Part shown: piece by piece, positions 41,550-54,635 of the stretch
How the letters are laid out: each line of letters begins with the position of its first letter
How positions within the stretch are numbered: the first letter of the stretch is position 1
Assembly (NCBI GenBank): GCA_030272585.1
Contig: BSYQ01000005.1
Span: 3,410,001 to 3,474,000, forward strand
DNA length: 64,000 bases
DNA from: Bryopsis sp. KO-2023
Taxonomy: Eukaryota > Chlorophyta > Ulvophyceae > Bryopsidales > Bryopsidaceae
Reading direction: 5' to 3'
Notes under the pieces: model-generated
Databases searched by the model: none
The model's input: the letters and a program-made list of their open reading frames with translations, nothing else
What the model was told of the DNA's origin: nothing
Program-made: the position numbers and the translations under genes

Positions 41550-44500
41550 TCATCTCATCAAGCATAACAGAAACATGAGGTGCAAAACGATTGCATAGGC
41601 GGCCACGCCCAATCGAACTGCAGGTTTATTGTTCAAAATCCTTCCTGATGCGACGGAGGCTCTGTCCAAGAGGGCCAACAGTTGATTGACACGGCCTGGA
41701 GCTTGCTTCAAAGCAGGGATCGTGGTGAGAGGCAAGAATTCGGACCGACTGTCCACGCTTTCGGCATCTTCCATGTCTTCCCCAGAGGGCCGACCAGATT
41801 CGATGTCGAAAAGCTCACGACGCTTGATGGAAACGGTCTTCTGACAGGAAAAAAAAATGGGCAAAAAAAAAAGTTTAAGAAAGCATGCTTCACCTTGATG
41901 CGACAAATATTGGTACAGAAAACAAAAACAATGAACCTTACAGGAAAAGAGCACGTTTTTTTTTCTTCTTCTTCTTTTATCGGAGCATGTGACATGAGTG
42001 CAGCGAGAAACAACGCACCGCACCACTTCCTTTCTGGCTAATTTAACGTTTTTTTTTCTACTTTTCTGGGTGATTCGATGTCTTTCAGTTTTTCTGGCTC
42101 ATTTGATGTCTTTTTTTTTGTTAACTGGATATATTGATTGATGCATATATATCACCTGTGTGCCTGCCGAAGGAACTGGCTCCACGGGAGGGGAGCTGAT
42201 TTCTAGAGCCAAATGCCCGGAACCTCCAGACGATTGCCTTCTTTGTCTTTCGAGCTCCCGGGTCAATCGGTCGTTTTCCTCACGAGCACCGTTTAGCTCG
42301 TTTTGGATGCTCGAAAAAATTGATAGCTGCTGTTTCTAATCGTTTCATACAAAAAGAAATAAAACAATCCGTCTTCAGGCAAGGAGAAGTCTCATAAAAA
42401 ATAACAATTCCAGCTCAATATCTACAAATATTTGCAGGAAACACATCATTGATACCCCCCCCCAAACCAAAAAAAAAATAAAATTTTAAAAAATACTAAG
42501 AAACAAATAAAAAGAAACGAAAAAAAAAGGCTGAACAAGAAAGGAAAGGATAACAAGCGACTGTAGTGAGGACAACTTTTTTAGAAAGTACTGGGATTGA
42601 ACTGCACATCAATAAGAGGCGATTTCGGGTTTTCTGGCTTTTTTTTCCCCCCCTTTCAATTGATGTCACCAGCTTTCATGAAGTTTTGGCCTTCACCTGC
42701 TCTTCCACTTGGCGTTGCTGCCTCTGCATGCCAAAACCTATCCCTTCCAGCAAAATCCTGACAGCATCCAATGCACTCTCTCCGTTGGCATCATCCCCAC
42801 CACTGCTCGCTTCATAGAAAGGCAAACCCATTTGGCCAGCCAGAGATTTAGCCGCTTCGTAAGTCACCCCCAGCTTCTCAAACAGCTCCTGGTTGAGTCC
42901 CACCCCATCCTCCACTCCGTCGTGCTGATTTGCAGCAGAGGGTGGATTGGAGCTTTCTCTGTGATGTTCAGCAGCCGTCAATTCTTTTTCCAGCTCGCTG
43001 TTTCGCACCATGGCAGCTTCCAAGGCTTGCTCCTTTTCCAGAATTTGCTGCGAATTCGATTTTATGGTGGCATCCATAGATTGAATTCGTTCGTTTGCCG
43101 TGGATAATCCTCGCTCGGCTGTGGATGCCCTTTCAGACCAGACACCTGCAAATTCCAAAAACGGGAAAAGGAGGGTGGGACTGTGTGCGAACCGACATAA
43201 TATGCAACATACAATCCCTCGATATACTAGTTTTGAGGGCACTTCCTCGTCAAAAGTTTCCAAAAAAGGGACAGCCTGCTTTCCTTCAAAACCCACCAAG
43301 CCAAATCGAGCATAATATACTCTTTTCTGCTGTACAAATAGAGAAACGGAAGCTGCCTGTTCAGTTGTAAGCAAAAACAACAATTTTTTAAATTATAAAC
43401 ACAACTCAGTCCCCCCCACCCCTCTTACCAATTTCAGCATGCTTTTGGGATTCTGCTTCGGTCGCTCTCTTTTCAGCATGCAGTGCTCTGTGAACCCAGT
43501 CATCCAAATCTGGATCCACAGGCGGACGGCCCTCGTCGGAGCCCTCTCCAAATTCACGTGAGTTCTCACACATTTCCTGTAGCTCGACGTTAGACAATTC
43601 CAGCATCATTATTCGCTCAGAAAGCTCCTCCACCTGGGGTAAAAAAGAGAAATGTGAAAACAAGGTGGTCGATTTGTATGTTAGTTTTATTATAAGTTTC
43701 ATGTTCTGCTGAAACTGAGACTGTGAAGTGGAACGGCCGGAGACATATCTGGTTTTCATCGGTTGTGGAAAGCCCTGGCAGAAAGTCTTGCTCATGTTCT
43801 TTTTTTGCTTGGTGGTTGATTATGAGGTTATACATATTTCCAAGACAGGCATGGGGAGGAAAAAAGAAAAAAGAACCCGATCAATCGATCTCCATATATG
43901 TCCTTGAGCGAAAAATCGGAAGTTTCGGAAAAAAGAGAAAGGGGGGGGGGGGTCAACCAGCAAAAAAAAATTACCTGCAAAAGGGCTTGATTTTTTTCTT
44001 CCTTGATGTGCTCCACAGCATCTCGGGCTCTTGCCACCTTCGTTCGATGTTGGGCAACCTCATTCTGTGAAACGAAAACAAGATATAACTGAAAAAACTA
44101 CGCACTCCCAAACATGAGTCGCTCTGCTAAAACAGTCCCAGGGATTCTGAGACACCCACAATATTTCAATACGTGACAATACAGTACATACAAATATATT
44201 TCTTTAGTTTATTTATTTTTTTCTTTTATTTTTTTCAAAAATTCACAAACCTGCATTTTCTTCTCTTCGGCTACCATTTCCTCCATTCGAGTTTTGGCCT
44301 CCCTGGCCAACTCTTCGAATCGATCCAAATCCAAACACTTGGCCTCAGCACTCGCGAATTTCTCTTCCAGCTCAGATTTTTCCCTCGAGGCTGACTCCAG
44401 CTCTTGGCCTTTTGACATGACTTCTGCTTCCAGAGCTGTACATTTGGATAGGGCTTCACTCGCTTCAGCCTCCAATTTCGCGAAGGACTCTCGCCAATGG

Positions 44501-47500
44501 TCGAGCTCTTGGACGAGGTCTGCCAATTGCGATTCGGCCTGGGAAGCTTTGAGTTGCATTCCCGGAACGTCCATCGCATCATATTCTTTCAGCTTCATTT
44601 GCAAGGCTACGATTTCCTCCTGAGAGTGGGATGAGCGGTTTTCCAACTCTGTTCTCGCACCCTCCAAATCGGCCATCTGAGGCAAATCAAATAAAACTTG
44701 CTCAAAGAAACGGCATGACATTCCATTATTTCAACAACAATGAAAATGGCAAATCCAATTTTTACCTCCCCCCCCCAAAAAAAAAAATGGGAACAAGCAT
44801 AACCAAAAAATTCCCAACCACCCCACCGCACGGCACTGGCCTTTCTGAACCACCCACCCGAGCTTCCAACTCTTGTTTGTCCTGCGAGATTCTCTTTCCC
44901 TTTTTCACCGCCGCTTTGAGCTTGCTTTCGAGGCCCTCCGCCGTGTTCTTCAGCTCGTTGATCTCTTGCATTTTTCCGGCAAGCACCTCTTCCAAGGATT
45001 GAATTTGTTGCTGAAGCTCACTGGAGGCTTCTGCGATTGTGGCACCCTGCAATGTTTCCATCGCCGCCAGCTGTTCTTGGCAATTGCCCAGCAGCTTCTC
45101 GGTTTCCACCAGAGTTCCAGCCGTCACTTCGGCTTGAGCGAGGGTTTCGGCATGCTGGACCTACATGAAGAAACAAAAAAAAAAAAAAAGATGAAAAAAA
45201 CACGATCAGTTTGCAACAACCACCGATTAAACATCGCTGAATTCAATGCTACTGAAAAGGTTTTGAAAGTGGAAACCATCGACAGGAATTTTTTGGCCAC
45301 AAAAAAGTTAGGCCCAGCCCACCTCCAGCTGCTGTTTGTCCTGTTCGATCCTCTTCCCTTTCTTTATCGCAGCCTTGAGCTTGTTTCTCACAGATTTCGT
45401 TTCTTCTTGAGATTGTTCAAGGGCTGCTTCCAAGGCCGATGCTTTTTCACCCTGTGCGGAGCTCTCCAGCTCAAACCGCTTGACTTCCTCCTCCAAAGAG
45501 CTGATGCTCCTTTCCATGTCAGCCATCTTCGCTTGCTGCTCTCGAGCCAAGTTCTTAAAATCCTCGGAGTCTTGCCGGCCGTCCCTCGATTCGACAAGCT
45601 GGCCTTCCATCTCTGCCATCTTGCTCCTCAGAAACTCAGCCTCATCCTCGGATTCCTTCAGGGCTTTTTCAAGCTCAGCCACCTTCCCTCCCAACGCCAA
45701 CGCCTCATTCTTCGCCAGCTTCTCCTCAGCTTCCTGGGCCCGGCCTCTGAACCCCTCGCTCTCCTGCTTGCATGCGGCGAGTTCGGCAGTGAGGTCAGAA
45801 ATCCTACCACTTGTCTCAGCCCCCTCCTTCTTCAAGGATTCAGCCAATTCATTAGCTTCGTGAAGGGCAGCTTGGCATGCTTCCAGGTGCTCGTGTTGCT
45901 GGAGGCAATCTACTCTCATTTCCACCATGTCTTCCTCGGCTTGCACCAGGGAGGCCTCCAGAGTCACCATCTTGCTGCCTTGTTCACGAGCCTCCCTCTC
46001 ATTGTTCTGCAAAAAAAAAAAAATTGTCGATTCACCCTTTCTCAAATGATTTGCTTTTCTTTGCAGAGATTCCTGATCAGTTCCTAATATCTGCTCAGTT
46101 ACTTTTCTATCTGAGGGAGCAGTCCAGTTTCAAACTGTGAGGGTTTCCTGAGAAAAGAGAGGGGTGCGGTTCCAACAAACCCACCTGAATGAGCTCCTCG
46201 TTCTGCCTGGCGAACTCATCCACAGCTGCTCTCAAAGATCGGAGGGATTCCTCCTTCTCTTCCAGAGCAATGTTCATGGAGCTCAGCCCGAGGTCTTTCT
46301 CCTCCATGGCGGCCACCATTTCCTGCATCACGGCCTCCCTCTTCTCGAGATCGGAGGCGATCGCCCTCAGGGACTCTTCCTTCTCCGCAAGAGAGGCTTC
46401 GTAAGCCTTCTTTTGGTTCTGGAAGTCTTTTCGGGAGACGTTGCCTTGAATCGGCGCCGTCTTCCCTCCAAGAGCTTCATCCCTGCTCATTTTTTTTTTG
46501 GGGGGGGGGGGTTGAAAGAGAAAACTGGTCAGACGCTCGTGTGGAGTAACTCAGAGAAGAGAAATCATGTGCCTTAATTTGTGATACAAGGGTTTGGAAA
46601 CAGGAAAAAAAAAAAGAAAAGAAAAACACATACCTTTGGGAAATGGAGGCCCGGAGCTCCAAGTCCTGGCTCTGCAGCTCTTGGATCCTGCGAGCCAAGC
46701 TGGAGTTTTGCCCCTGTTTCGTTACAGAAAGACGAGTGTTGGCTGCATGGGTCTCAGTCAAGAAGGTAGTTCAAAAGCACTGACCATCAAAAGATGCACG
46801 TTGCGAAAAAATTACTCTTTCCCCATATTATGAAACCCAGTCTTCAGATTTTCAGAGAAAATCATGGACCCTGGATGTTTGGTGTGATTTTCACTCCAGA
46901 CATATGCGACTGTGACAAAGAGCTTCCCAACAGTCAAAATTTTATTGGAGGGTGTCAGTGCCCTCCGTAGTTAAGATTGGTCTAAAGAGACGAACAATTT
47001 TACCTTGAGGTTGCGGCACTCCGTCTCCAGCTCCAGGATGGCCTCCTCCTTGTCGGCCGCCGCCTTGCTGGCGCTGAACACCTCAGCCTCCAGCTCAGCA
47101 GCAGCCAACTGAACCACATCACCCCACACATGAAACTCAGCAAATTCACAACCCCAATCACACCAAATCAAAAAAGAAGAAAACCAAAAAGCAGTTTTCT
47201 TCCGAAGAAAGATCTTTCCACAGGAATGAGCTGGCCCATGTTGGTGCTGAGTCATATAGCTATGGTTTTATTGTTCGCAGGGTCTATGATTTGCTTTTGA
47301 ACCCCTTTCTGTATTCACCTTGGACTGCTCCATCGCCTGCAGGACCACCTCCACCTCCTTCGCCTTTTCTTGCTCCGAGGTTTCGGCGTTTTCGAGGGCC
47401 GCCTTGCATCCAGAAAACACAATAAAAACTCAACAATTCAGGCTGCCACATGAAAAGAAGAAAAGCACCATTCGTTGGACGTCACTGAACCTTCAGCAAG

Positions 47501-50500
47501 CACTTCATTCATTTTGACCATGTCGGCTAAATTGTGACAAGCATTTTTCAGTACTCAATTTCCCAGTTATTCAAAAGTTTTGTGTGCCATATCAATGAAA
47601 AGAAACCCAAACCAGCACCACCGATGGCCATGTTCAAAAAAATAAATACAAATTGAAAAAAAATTGAAAAAAAAAATTAAACAACCCACCTCCAGCTCCT
47701 TGATGTGAGCAATGAGTTCCTGAGCCTGATTTTCATGCTCGATCATCACCTTGCTCTGCTCCCTGGCCAATTCATTGGTATCAGAGAGCTCCTCCTCCAG
47801 ACGAGCACACTGCAAACGAAACACAGGATTAAAAATTTATCGGTATCCTAATCATGAAATTTCTTCCATCAAGTCCTCGGACAGGACATTAATGACGTGG
47901 ATCGTGGGTGGCCCCCCTTGGGTGTAGGGATTTTTTTATCCTTTGAAAAAAAAAGATAATCTTGGGGGTGTAGGAATTTCTTATCCTTTTTTTTCAAAGA
48001 ATCTTGGGGTGTCGAGATTTTTTCCCCTTTTTGCTTTTGAAGAAAAAGACAATCCTGATTATCTTTAAAAAAAAAAGGATGAAAAAATCCTACATACATA
48101 TCCGATACGCCTTGCACGTTTTTTCCTGCTGAGGCATCACTTTTTCGAGGACTCCCCTTGGAGAAAGAGTGAGAGCATAAACATTTTTTACCCCAAAAAT
48201 CCAGGTAAAAGGTTCTAAAATAAACCATGAAAAGATCATAAATCCAGATCCCGTGAGTATGAGAATTAAATGAGACTATTCCTGACAACCGACCTTTTGC
48301 TTTGTGGAGCTCAGCTCTGCAGCCAAGTCCCCTTCGCCCAAGACGGGAGCGCCATCCAGCTGTTGTTTGAGGGAGGAGTTTTCAGACAGGAGGAACTCTT
48401 TCTCTCGGCCAGCCAGCACCAAATCGTTCTGTTCAAAAATGACAATGTTAAAAACCCTTTGAGGAGCTCAAATAAATATCGCACTTTCTTTTACACTTTT
48501 TTGTTTTTTAAAAGTCTACTCATCTTCCAAGAAATCCTTCACAAAATATAACCACAGCCCCCTCCCTTTGAAAGAAAAAATAAATAAAAGGAAGAAAACA
48601 AGGGAGATGTACCTCCAATGCAAGTGTTTTTTCCTCCATTTCTTGCATAACGACTTGAACCTGCGCAAGCTGTCGGGACCTAGTCTCTGCCATTCGATGA
48701 GCAGTCTCCAAATCCCCCTCCATGGCAGAATGCTGCAACCAGAATTTTTAAATTTCGGATTTCTGAATTCTGTTTAATGGTTTCTGTGGATTGTTCTTTA
48801 ATTGACAAAAAAAACATGAACAGCAATGGATCTCTGACCCCTGGCCGAAAATAGTGATGGCAAGGGATGGAGCGGAGCGCCTTCAGGATGTTGAATTTCT
48901 CAAGATTTTCCTTCAAAAACGCTGAACACGATGCGCGAGCAGTATGATTTTTACGCTCAAAGCGTCGCATCCCATCAAGAAAATGGAGAGTTTAACATCT
49001 AGAGTTCTGCGAACAATTTTGCTTCATCTATGGCGTTCTCGAAAACACGCACCCCCGCCTGGACTACAGCGTCCTCCGCTGTGAATCGTCAGAAGCAACA
49101 CTACGCGTTGAGATAGGGCGAAAAACAAAAGAAAAAAGAAGAGGAAAAAAATATAATAAAATAAAAAATAAAGAATGAATCCAGAGGATCCTGCCTCCTA
49201 TCTTCATCCATTAGTGATAGTATCCTTATCCAGAGCATTTCCATTTTGGCCCTTTTATTTACAGTCTTACATCAATGAGGGGGATGTCTTCTCGCTGCCA
49301 AATGTCTACCTGCTCCCTGCTGGCCAGAAGCTCTTCCTCCAGCTCATAAATTCTCTCCACTGTCGTCATCTCGGCACTGTTGGGACGTCCCTGGTCCAGA
49401 GCTTCGATTCCATCAAGAGGAACTCCCAACATCGATCTGTCCAATGCCAAAAGTTGACCTCAACGTTACTATTTATAGAATAATGTTACAATATATAGAC
49501 TGCAGTCGTGTCCAGCACAGTGTATAGTGTCTTTACTTACATATCCACCATGTTCCATAAAAAGGTTTTGAATTATTTGAATTTTTGCTGTTCAGTATAT
49601 TCAATTCGGCACAAAAGCTTCAAAAATAACGACAGGCGAAAAATACATTTTTAAACTGGACATCTGAGGGAAAGAGAAGCAAAGAACCCAATAAAGCTGG
49701 GCATTTGCTTTTCGACCATGAAGACGATTCTGAATATCCCTCCAAAAACAGATTTTATTCGCCCAAGCAGTCGCATCATTATATAAATGGCAAAATCAAA
49801 ACTGGAGTGCTTTGAAAGAACATCAGCAAAGGAAGAGAAGCTGAAAGAGACTGAGAGCTCACCTGGGGACTATTCCTTCCCCACCAATCTCTTGACCAAT
49901 TCCGATGAAAGAAGGGAGTTCGGTCAGTTGATCACGATACTCGTCCTCCAACTCCAGGTCACCATCTTCACTGTGAGTTGCGTTGCTGCCAGGATGGACG
50001 ATCACAGTGTCCTGTACCCCACAAATCCATCAAAACGGAGCTGGAATGAAACAACCTGGTGCGTTCGGATGATCTGACCGTCGAATCGGTCGAAAGAAAG
50101 AGAGTTTGTTCTGGCACTGCGAAAGCGGTTGAATTTGAGAAAAAAAACCCATCAGATTCGATGACGCTGGTGGGTCAGTTTTGCAAAGCAGAAGGCTTGA
50201 ACGTATGTCTGACCTGGGAAGCTTCCGACATGGCAGGACCAGCATCAGCTTGTTGCTCTGATGGTGAAGCCTCGTTCGCCGTGTCCAATTCATCCTCCCA
50301 GCTTTCGGGTACGACGGTAGCTATTGAGGGAAGAAAAAAAAAAAGGGGGAAACTTTAAGCAAATCCAAACAGCTTTCTTGAGAATTTTCATTTCCAGGTT
50401 TTCGATTTCAGGAAGAAACATTTCCGAAAACCATATCGAAAACTAGACATCCCTATCCTTTTTTGTTGATGTCCATAAACCTCCACCAAATGTTGGAAAG

Positions 50501-51597
50501 ATGTAGAAGGTTGGTCGATTCTACATCAACCCCCCTAGACATGATTCTCGACTTTTTTCACGTTTTGAATCAATGGTACACATCTGGAAATTTCTCCAAC
50601 GCGCGTTCAGCCTTCCAAGGATCACTGTTCGATTCTCGAGCGACAGAATCGCTCGCGCGAAATGATGCACTCCCTTAACTTTTTGTCCTCAAACGCGCGG
50701 TGCCCACGGACGCCAACGACGCACGCGAGCGAGCGAGCTCACGCGCTGTTTAATTGGCGTGGAAGACGCGATTGCGCCTTTTTTTTCCAGACTGAGCGCG
50801 ATGAAACTTCGTTGATTACACTCACCGTCTCTGCAAGAGGCCACCGATGGATTTTTCCGCACCTCCGCGTTGTTGTTGGTGGGCGTGCCTGGACCCGGAC
50901 CTTCCTCAGCTCTCACGATGAGAGGAGGGGACGTCGAAGGGGGGGAAGTCTGCAAGATACCCGCACAGTGCCTCTTCGTCAAGAAGAAAAAGGAAAACAA
51001 AAATACCTCTCCCGAAATACGCGACAAAGAACAGGATTTTGGATTTTCAATCTGCGGGCCAGTTTCCCGTTCGCTCCTGACAGATAGAAGCACGACGGCG
51101 TTCCGACGGGTATTATCGATGATGCCCTCGCACGAGAGCCGAAACCTGCATTGGTTTCGTACCTTTTTCAAACGTGTCGGTCAGTCAGCGCCTGTGAATA
51201 CGCGCCAGGGAAAAGAAACCACAACAACGAAGCAACGAAAATTAAAAGCGAACAAAAAGACCGTTTCGACGCTCGACTCGTGGATAGAAGAGTCGTTTCC
51301 GCAAGCCGCAAACTGGCGCGAACCGTAAGTTTCGACGCAGCCAACACGGGATTTTGGATACTGTGCAGGAAATCTTGCGCTCGCGCAACAGAAACGGAAC
51401 AAATTCTCACCTCTTTGGTCTTCTTCTTTTTTTTACCCCGCTTGCGACCCTGCAATCGAACGTCGAGCAGCGTTTCACAGCAGCGCCAAGGCAATAAAAC
51501 AAGGGCAATAAATGAAATAAGAAACAACCCCAAGCAGCATATCAAGGAAAAAGGAGAAAGAGAGAACCCTCACTCGTTGAAAGTTGTTGCCCGGCAT
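41550..51597 (-). CDS. Large tail-anchored golgin (golgin-84/giantin type), 21 exons
   Basis: Minus-strand exons: 51597-51574, 51449-51411, 50949-50826, 50320-50214, 50011-49863, 49436-49310, 48732-48613, 48428-48294, 47809-47690, 47402-47319, 47108-47004, 46713-46634, 46482-46185, 46006-45323, 45160-44858, 44676-44251, 44064-43975, 43633-43429, 43145-42697, 42326-42156, 41840-41550. All phases agree; 1376 aa. Golgins are coiled-coil tethers on Golgi membranes. The N-terminus is MPGNNFQR, then a basic GRKRGKKKKKTKE, then an acidic Ser/Pro/Asn-rich stretch. From about residue 170 nearly the whole protein is heptad coiled coil. The last exon ends LGVAAYAIVLHLMFLLCLM, a C-terminal anchor as in golgin-84 and giantin. 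Plant golgin-84 is about half this size, so orthology is open. The motif KLKAAxKKGKRIxQDKQxLE occurs twice. The first 24-nt exon is the least certain. Confidence 0.85.
44768..44787. repeat. C9-A11 composite homopolymer
   Basis: In a golgin intron. Read in gene sense it is T11 followed by G9. Confidence 0.85.
46490..46511. repeat. T10-G12 composite homopolymer next to a splice acceptor
   Basis: Lies eight bases upstream of the golgin exon that starts at 46482 on the minus strand. In gene sense it reads C12 then A10 immediately before atgagcag, so it sits where the polypyrimidine tract should be, with a purine run next to the acceptor. This is the opposite order to most tracts in the minus-strand genes. 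Confidence 0.85.
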
Positions 51598-52423
51598 TTC
51601 TCACGCAGCTGTTTTCGAGCTATTCCTCCGAAGCTGGCGCGCACAGGCAAAGCAAAGGAAGAAAAAACACGAGCTTCGGGACCAGATTAAAGCTCAGTCG
51701 CAACGCCAGGAAACGATAGGAAGCGTACTTCATGCACTGATTTGACAGTCAAACCAAATCCGAGGTATGCCCGTCAGTCAGACACAACGGCGAGCTGGTT
51801 TGGATTGACATTTGGGATCAAGTCTTGGAAAGGCGGCGGGACAACTGCTCCCAGGGTTTTGGGATTGGTGATTTTTCGACAATACGTCCCGCTCTTCCAC
51901 CTGTTCAATTTTGTCGGAAGGTACGCTACGTGAGACCGACTCTAGTTTCTGAGCTTGTTCCCAATTTCTAGTGAACTGAATATTTGTTGAACCCAATTTC
52001 CAAGATCGGAATGTTGTGTCAACTGTCCGTTATAACTTAAAAATTGCACGTCTTAAGACCCAATTGTGTGTGCGCTGTTTTAAAGCACCGAGTGTTCCTT
52101 CTGTCTCATTGAAGGACAAGCTGGTGGTTGGATGGAACTGGAAAGGAATCCTTCAGGGGATACTTGGGCCATCTTCCCATTCGAAGGGAACTGCACTTCA
52201 AAAAATGATGAGTTGGGAGAGTGCGGAGCCCAAATTAGTAGACCACACATTGACAAAATGACCCCAGTCCACACAAAAGTATATCAAAGTGTTTTCATTT
52301 CCGCTCTCTCTTTAAAAAAAAAAAAAACAATGTAATCTCAATAGTCCATCAATCAATCAATCAAAAAAACAGAATTGAATTCATGATTCCGATATTCGCA
52401 AGACGGTAGTGCACTGAAAATTT
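51598..52423. other. Golgin promoter region downstream of ferredoxin
   Basis: About 0.8 kb between the golgin start and the ferredoxin stop, both on the minus strand. No exon is supported. An in-frame TGA lies just upstream of the proposed golgin ATG. Confidence 0.5.
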
Positions 52424-53515
<1,092 letters not shown>

Positions 53516-54635
53516 GCTTGTCTCAAACTTGCAAAAGGAGGAGCGAAGAGCAACGGAGTGGATAGAGGAGTCTATGCGGAAACAAACGGTTGGACATGAA
53601 AATCGCCGCCCAAGTTTGATTTTGTACTTTCGAGATGAAGGGAAATTCTACTACTAAATCAATGCTGACTCATCGCCCCCGTTCTTTTCGGAGGAGCAAA
53701 AATCTCAAAAGCGACGCGGAGCTGCCTTTGATCAAACAAGCACGACACGGCCAACATGGAAGTCCCCTCGGGCTCTCCCCCTTTCTCCTCCACCCCCCTT
53801 TTCCCCCATGTCACATAATGACACACTCCTCCTGTGGTGCCTATGTTGCCAGGTCTGTATGGAAAGCTCTGGAAACATACACTCAACAGAATTGAGTCAC
53901 AGGCCTTCCTTCTTCTGATGCACTTGGAACTGAGTGGGTCAGACAAATAAAGGTCCTGGAAAGAGTTTGCGGCAAAGGGATAAACAAAGCAGTAGCTGTG
54001 GAGCAGGGGTATCAACTGGAATGATCAGGATGGGAATCAAGGAAAGGCAAAGAGATCAATGAAGAGCCCTGGGGTGGTGGAGCTACAAGCTGAGAGGGAT
54101 AAGTATCAGGCGTCCACTGCTAACCAGACACCACAGGCTGAATGCTTTCTTGCACCTCGAGGACCCCCCCCCCCCCTTTTTTTTTCCCACCCGAACTGTT
54201 TGGTGAAGCTGGAGTTGCATTACACACATGAAACTCAAACTTCATGACGACAAATGTGCATCAGAAGGACAAATGGTCCATTACAAGTGACACGTTTCAC
54301 CATCCACTTGGAGCAGGAAGATTCAATAAACAAATTCTTCAAACCCCCTGCAAAAAGAACTTGGAAGGAGAAAACACAAAGAATCCAATCCCCTAGAATA
54401 GAATAAAATACAGTCAAAAAAATCCATAGATCCTGCGGTGGCTGACAATCAAAACTCGCAATCGATGTGCATTGTAAGCAAATGCATTCAAGCAAGCAGG
54501 AAAATGAAACCTTCAAGAAATGAAATCAATCCAAAAGTACATCTGTCATGGGGCATTAGTCGCAAATGCAGTCTGTGCCGTTGACTGTTGGGATTTTTGC
54601 TTCGAGAGAACTGCTGCAATTTGCTCGATTGGCAT
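53516..54635. other. Ferredoxin promoter region and DUF1826 3' flank
   Basis: No supported exon. The stretch next to 53515 should contain the ferredoxin promoter. A C12-T10 run lies near 54166-54186. Confidence 0.5.

Noticed and set aside
44873-46087. Plus-strand open frame of about 400 codons
   Set aside because: It is exactly antisense to the two longest golgin exons, whose splice sites and phase are consistent. Leu/Ser-rich content is the mirror of Glu/Lys coiled coil.
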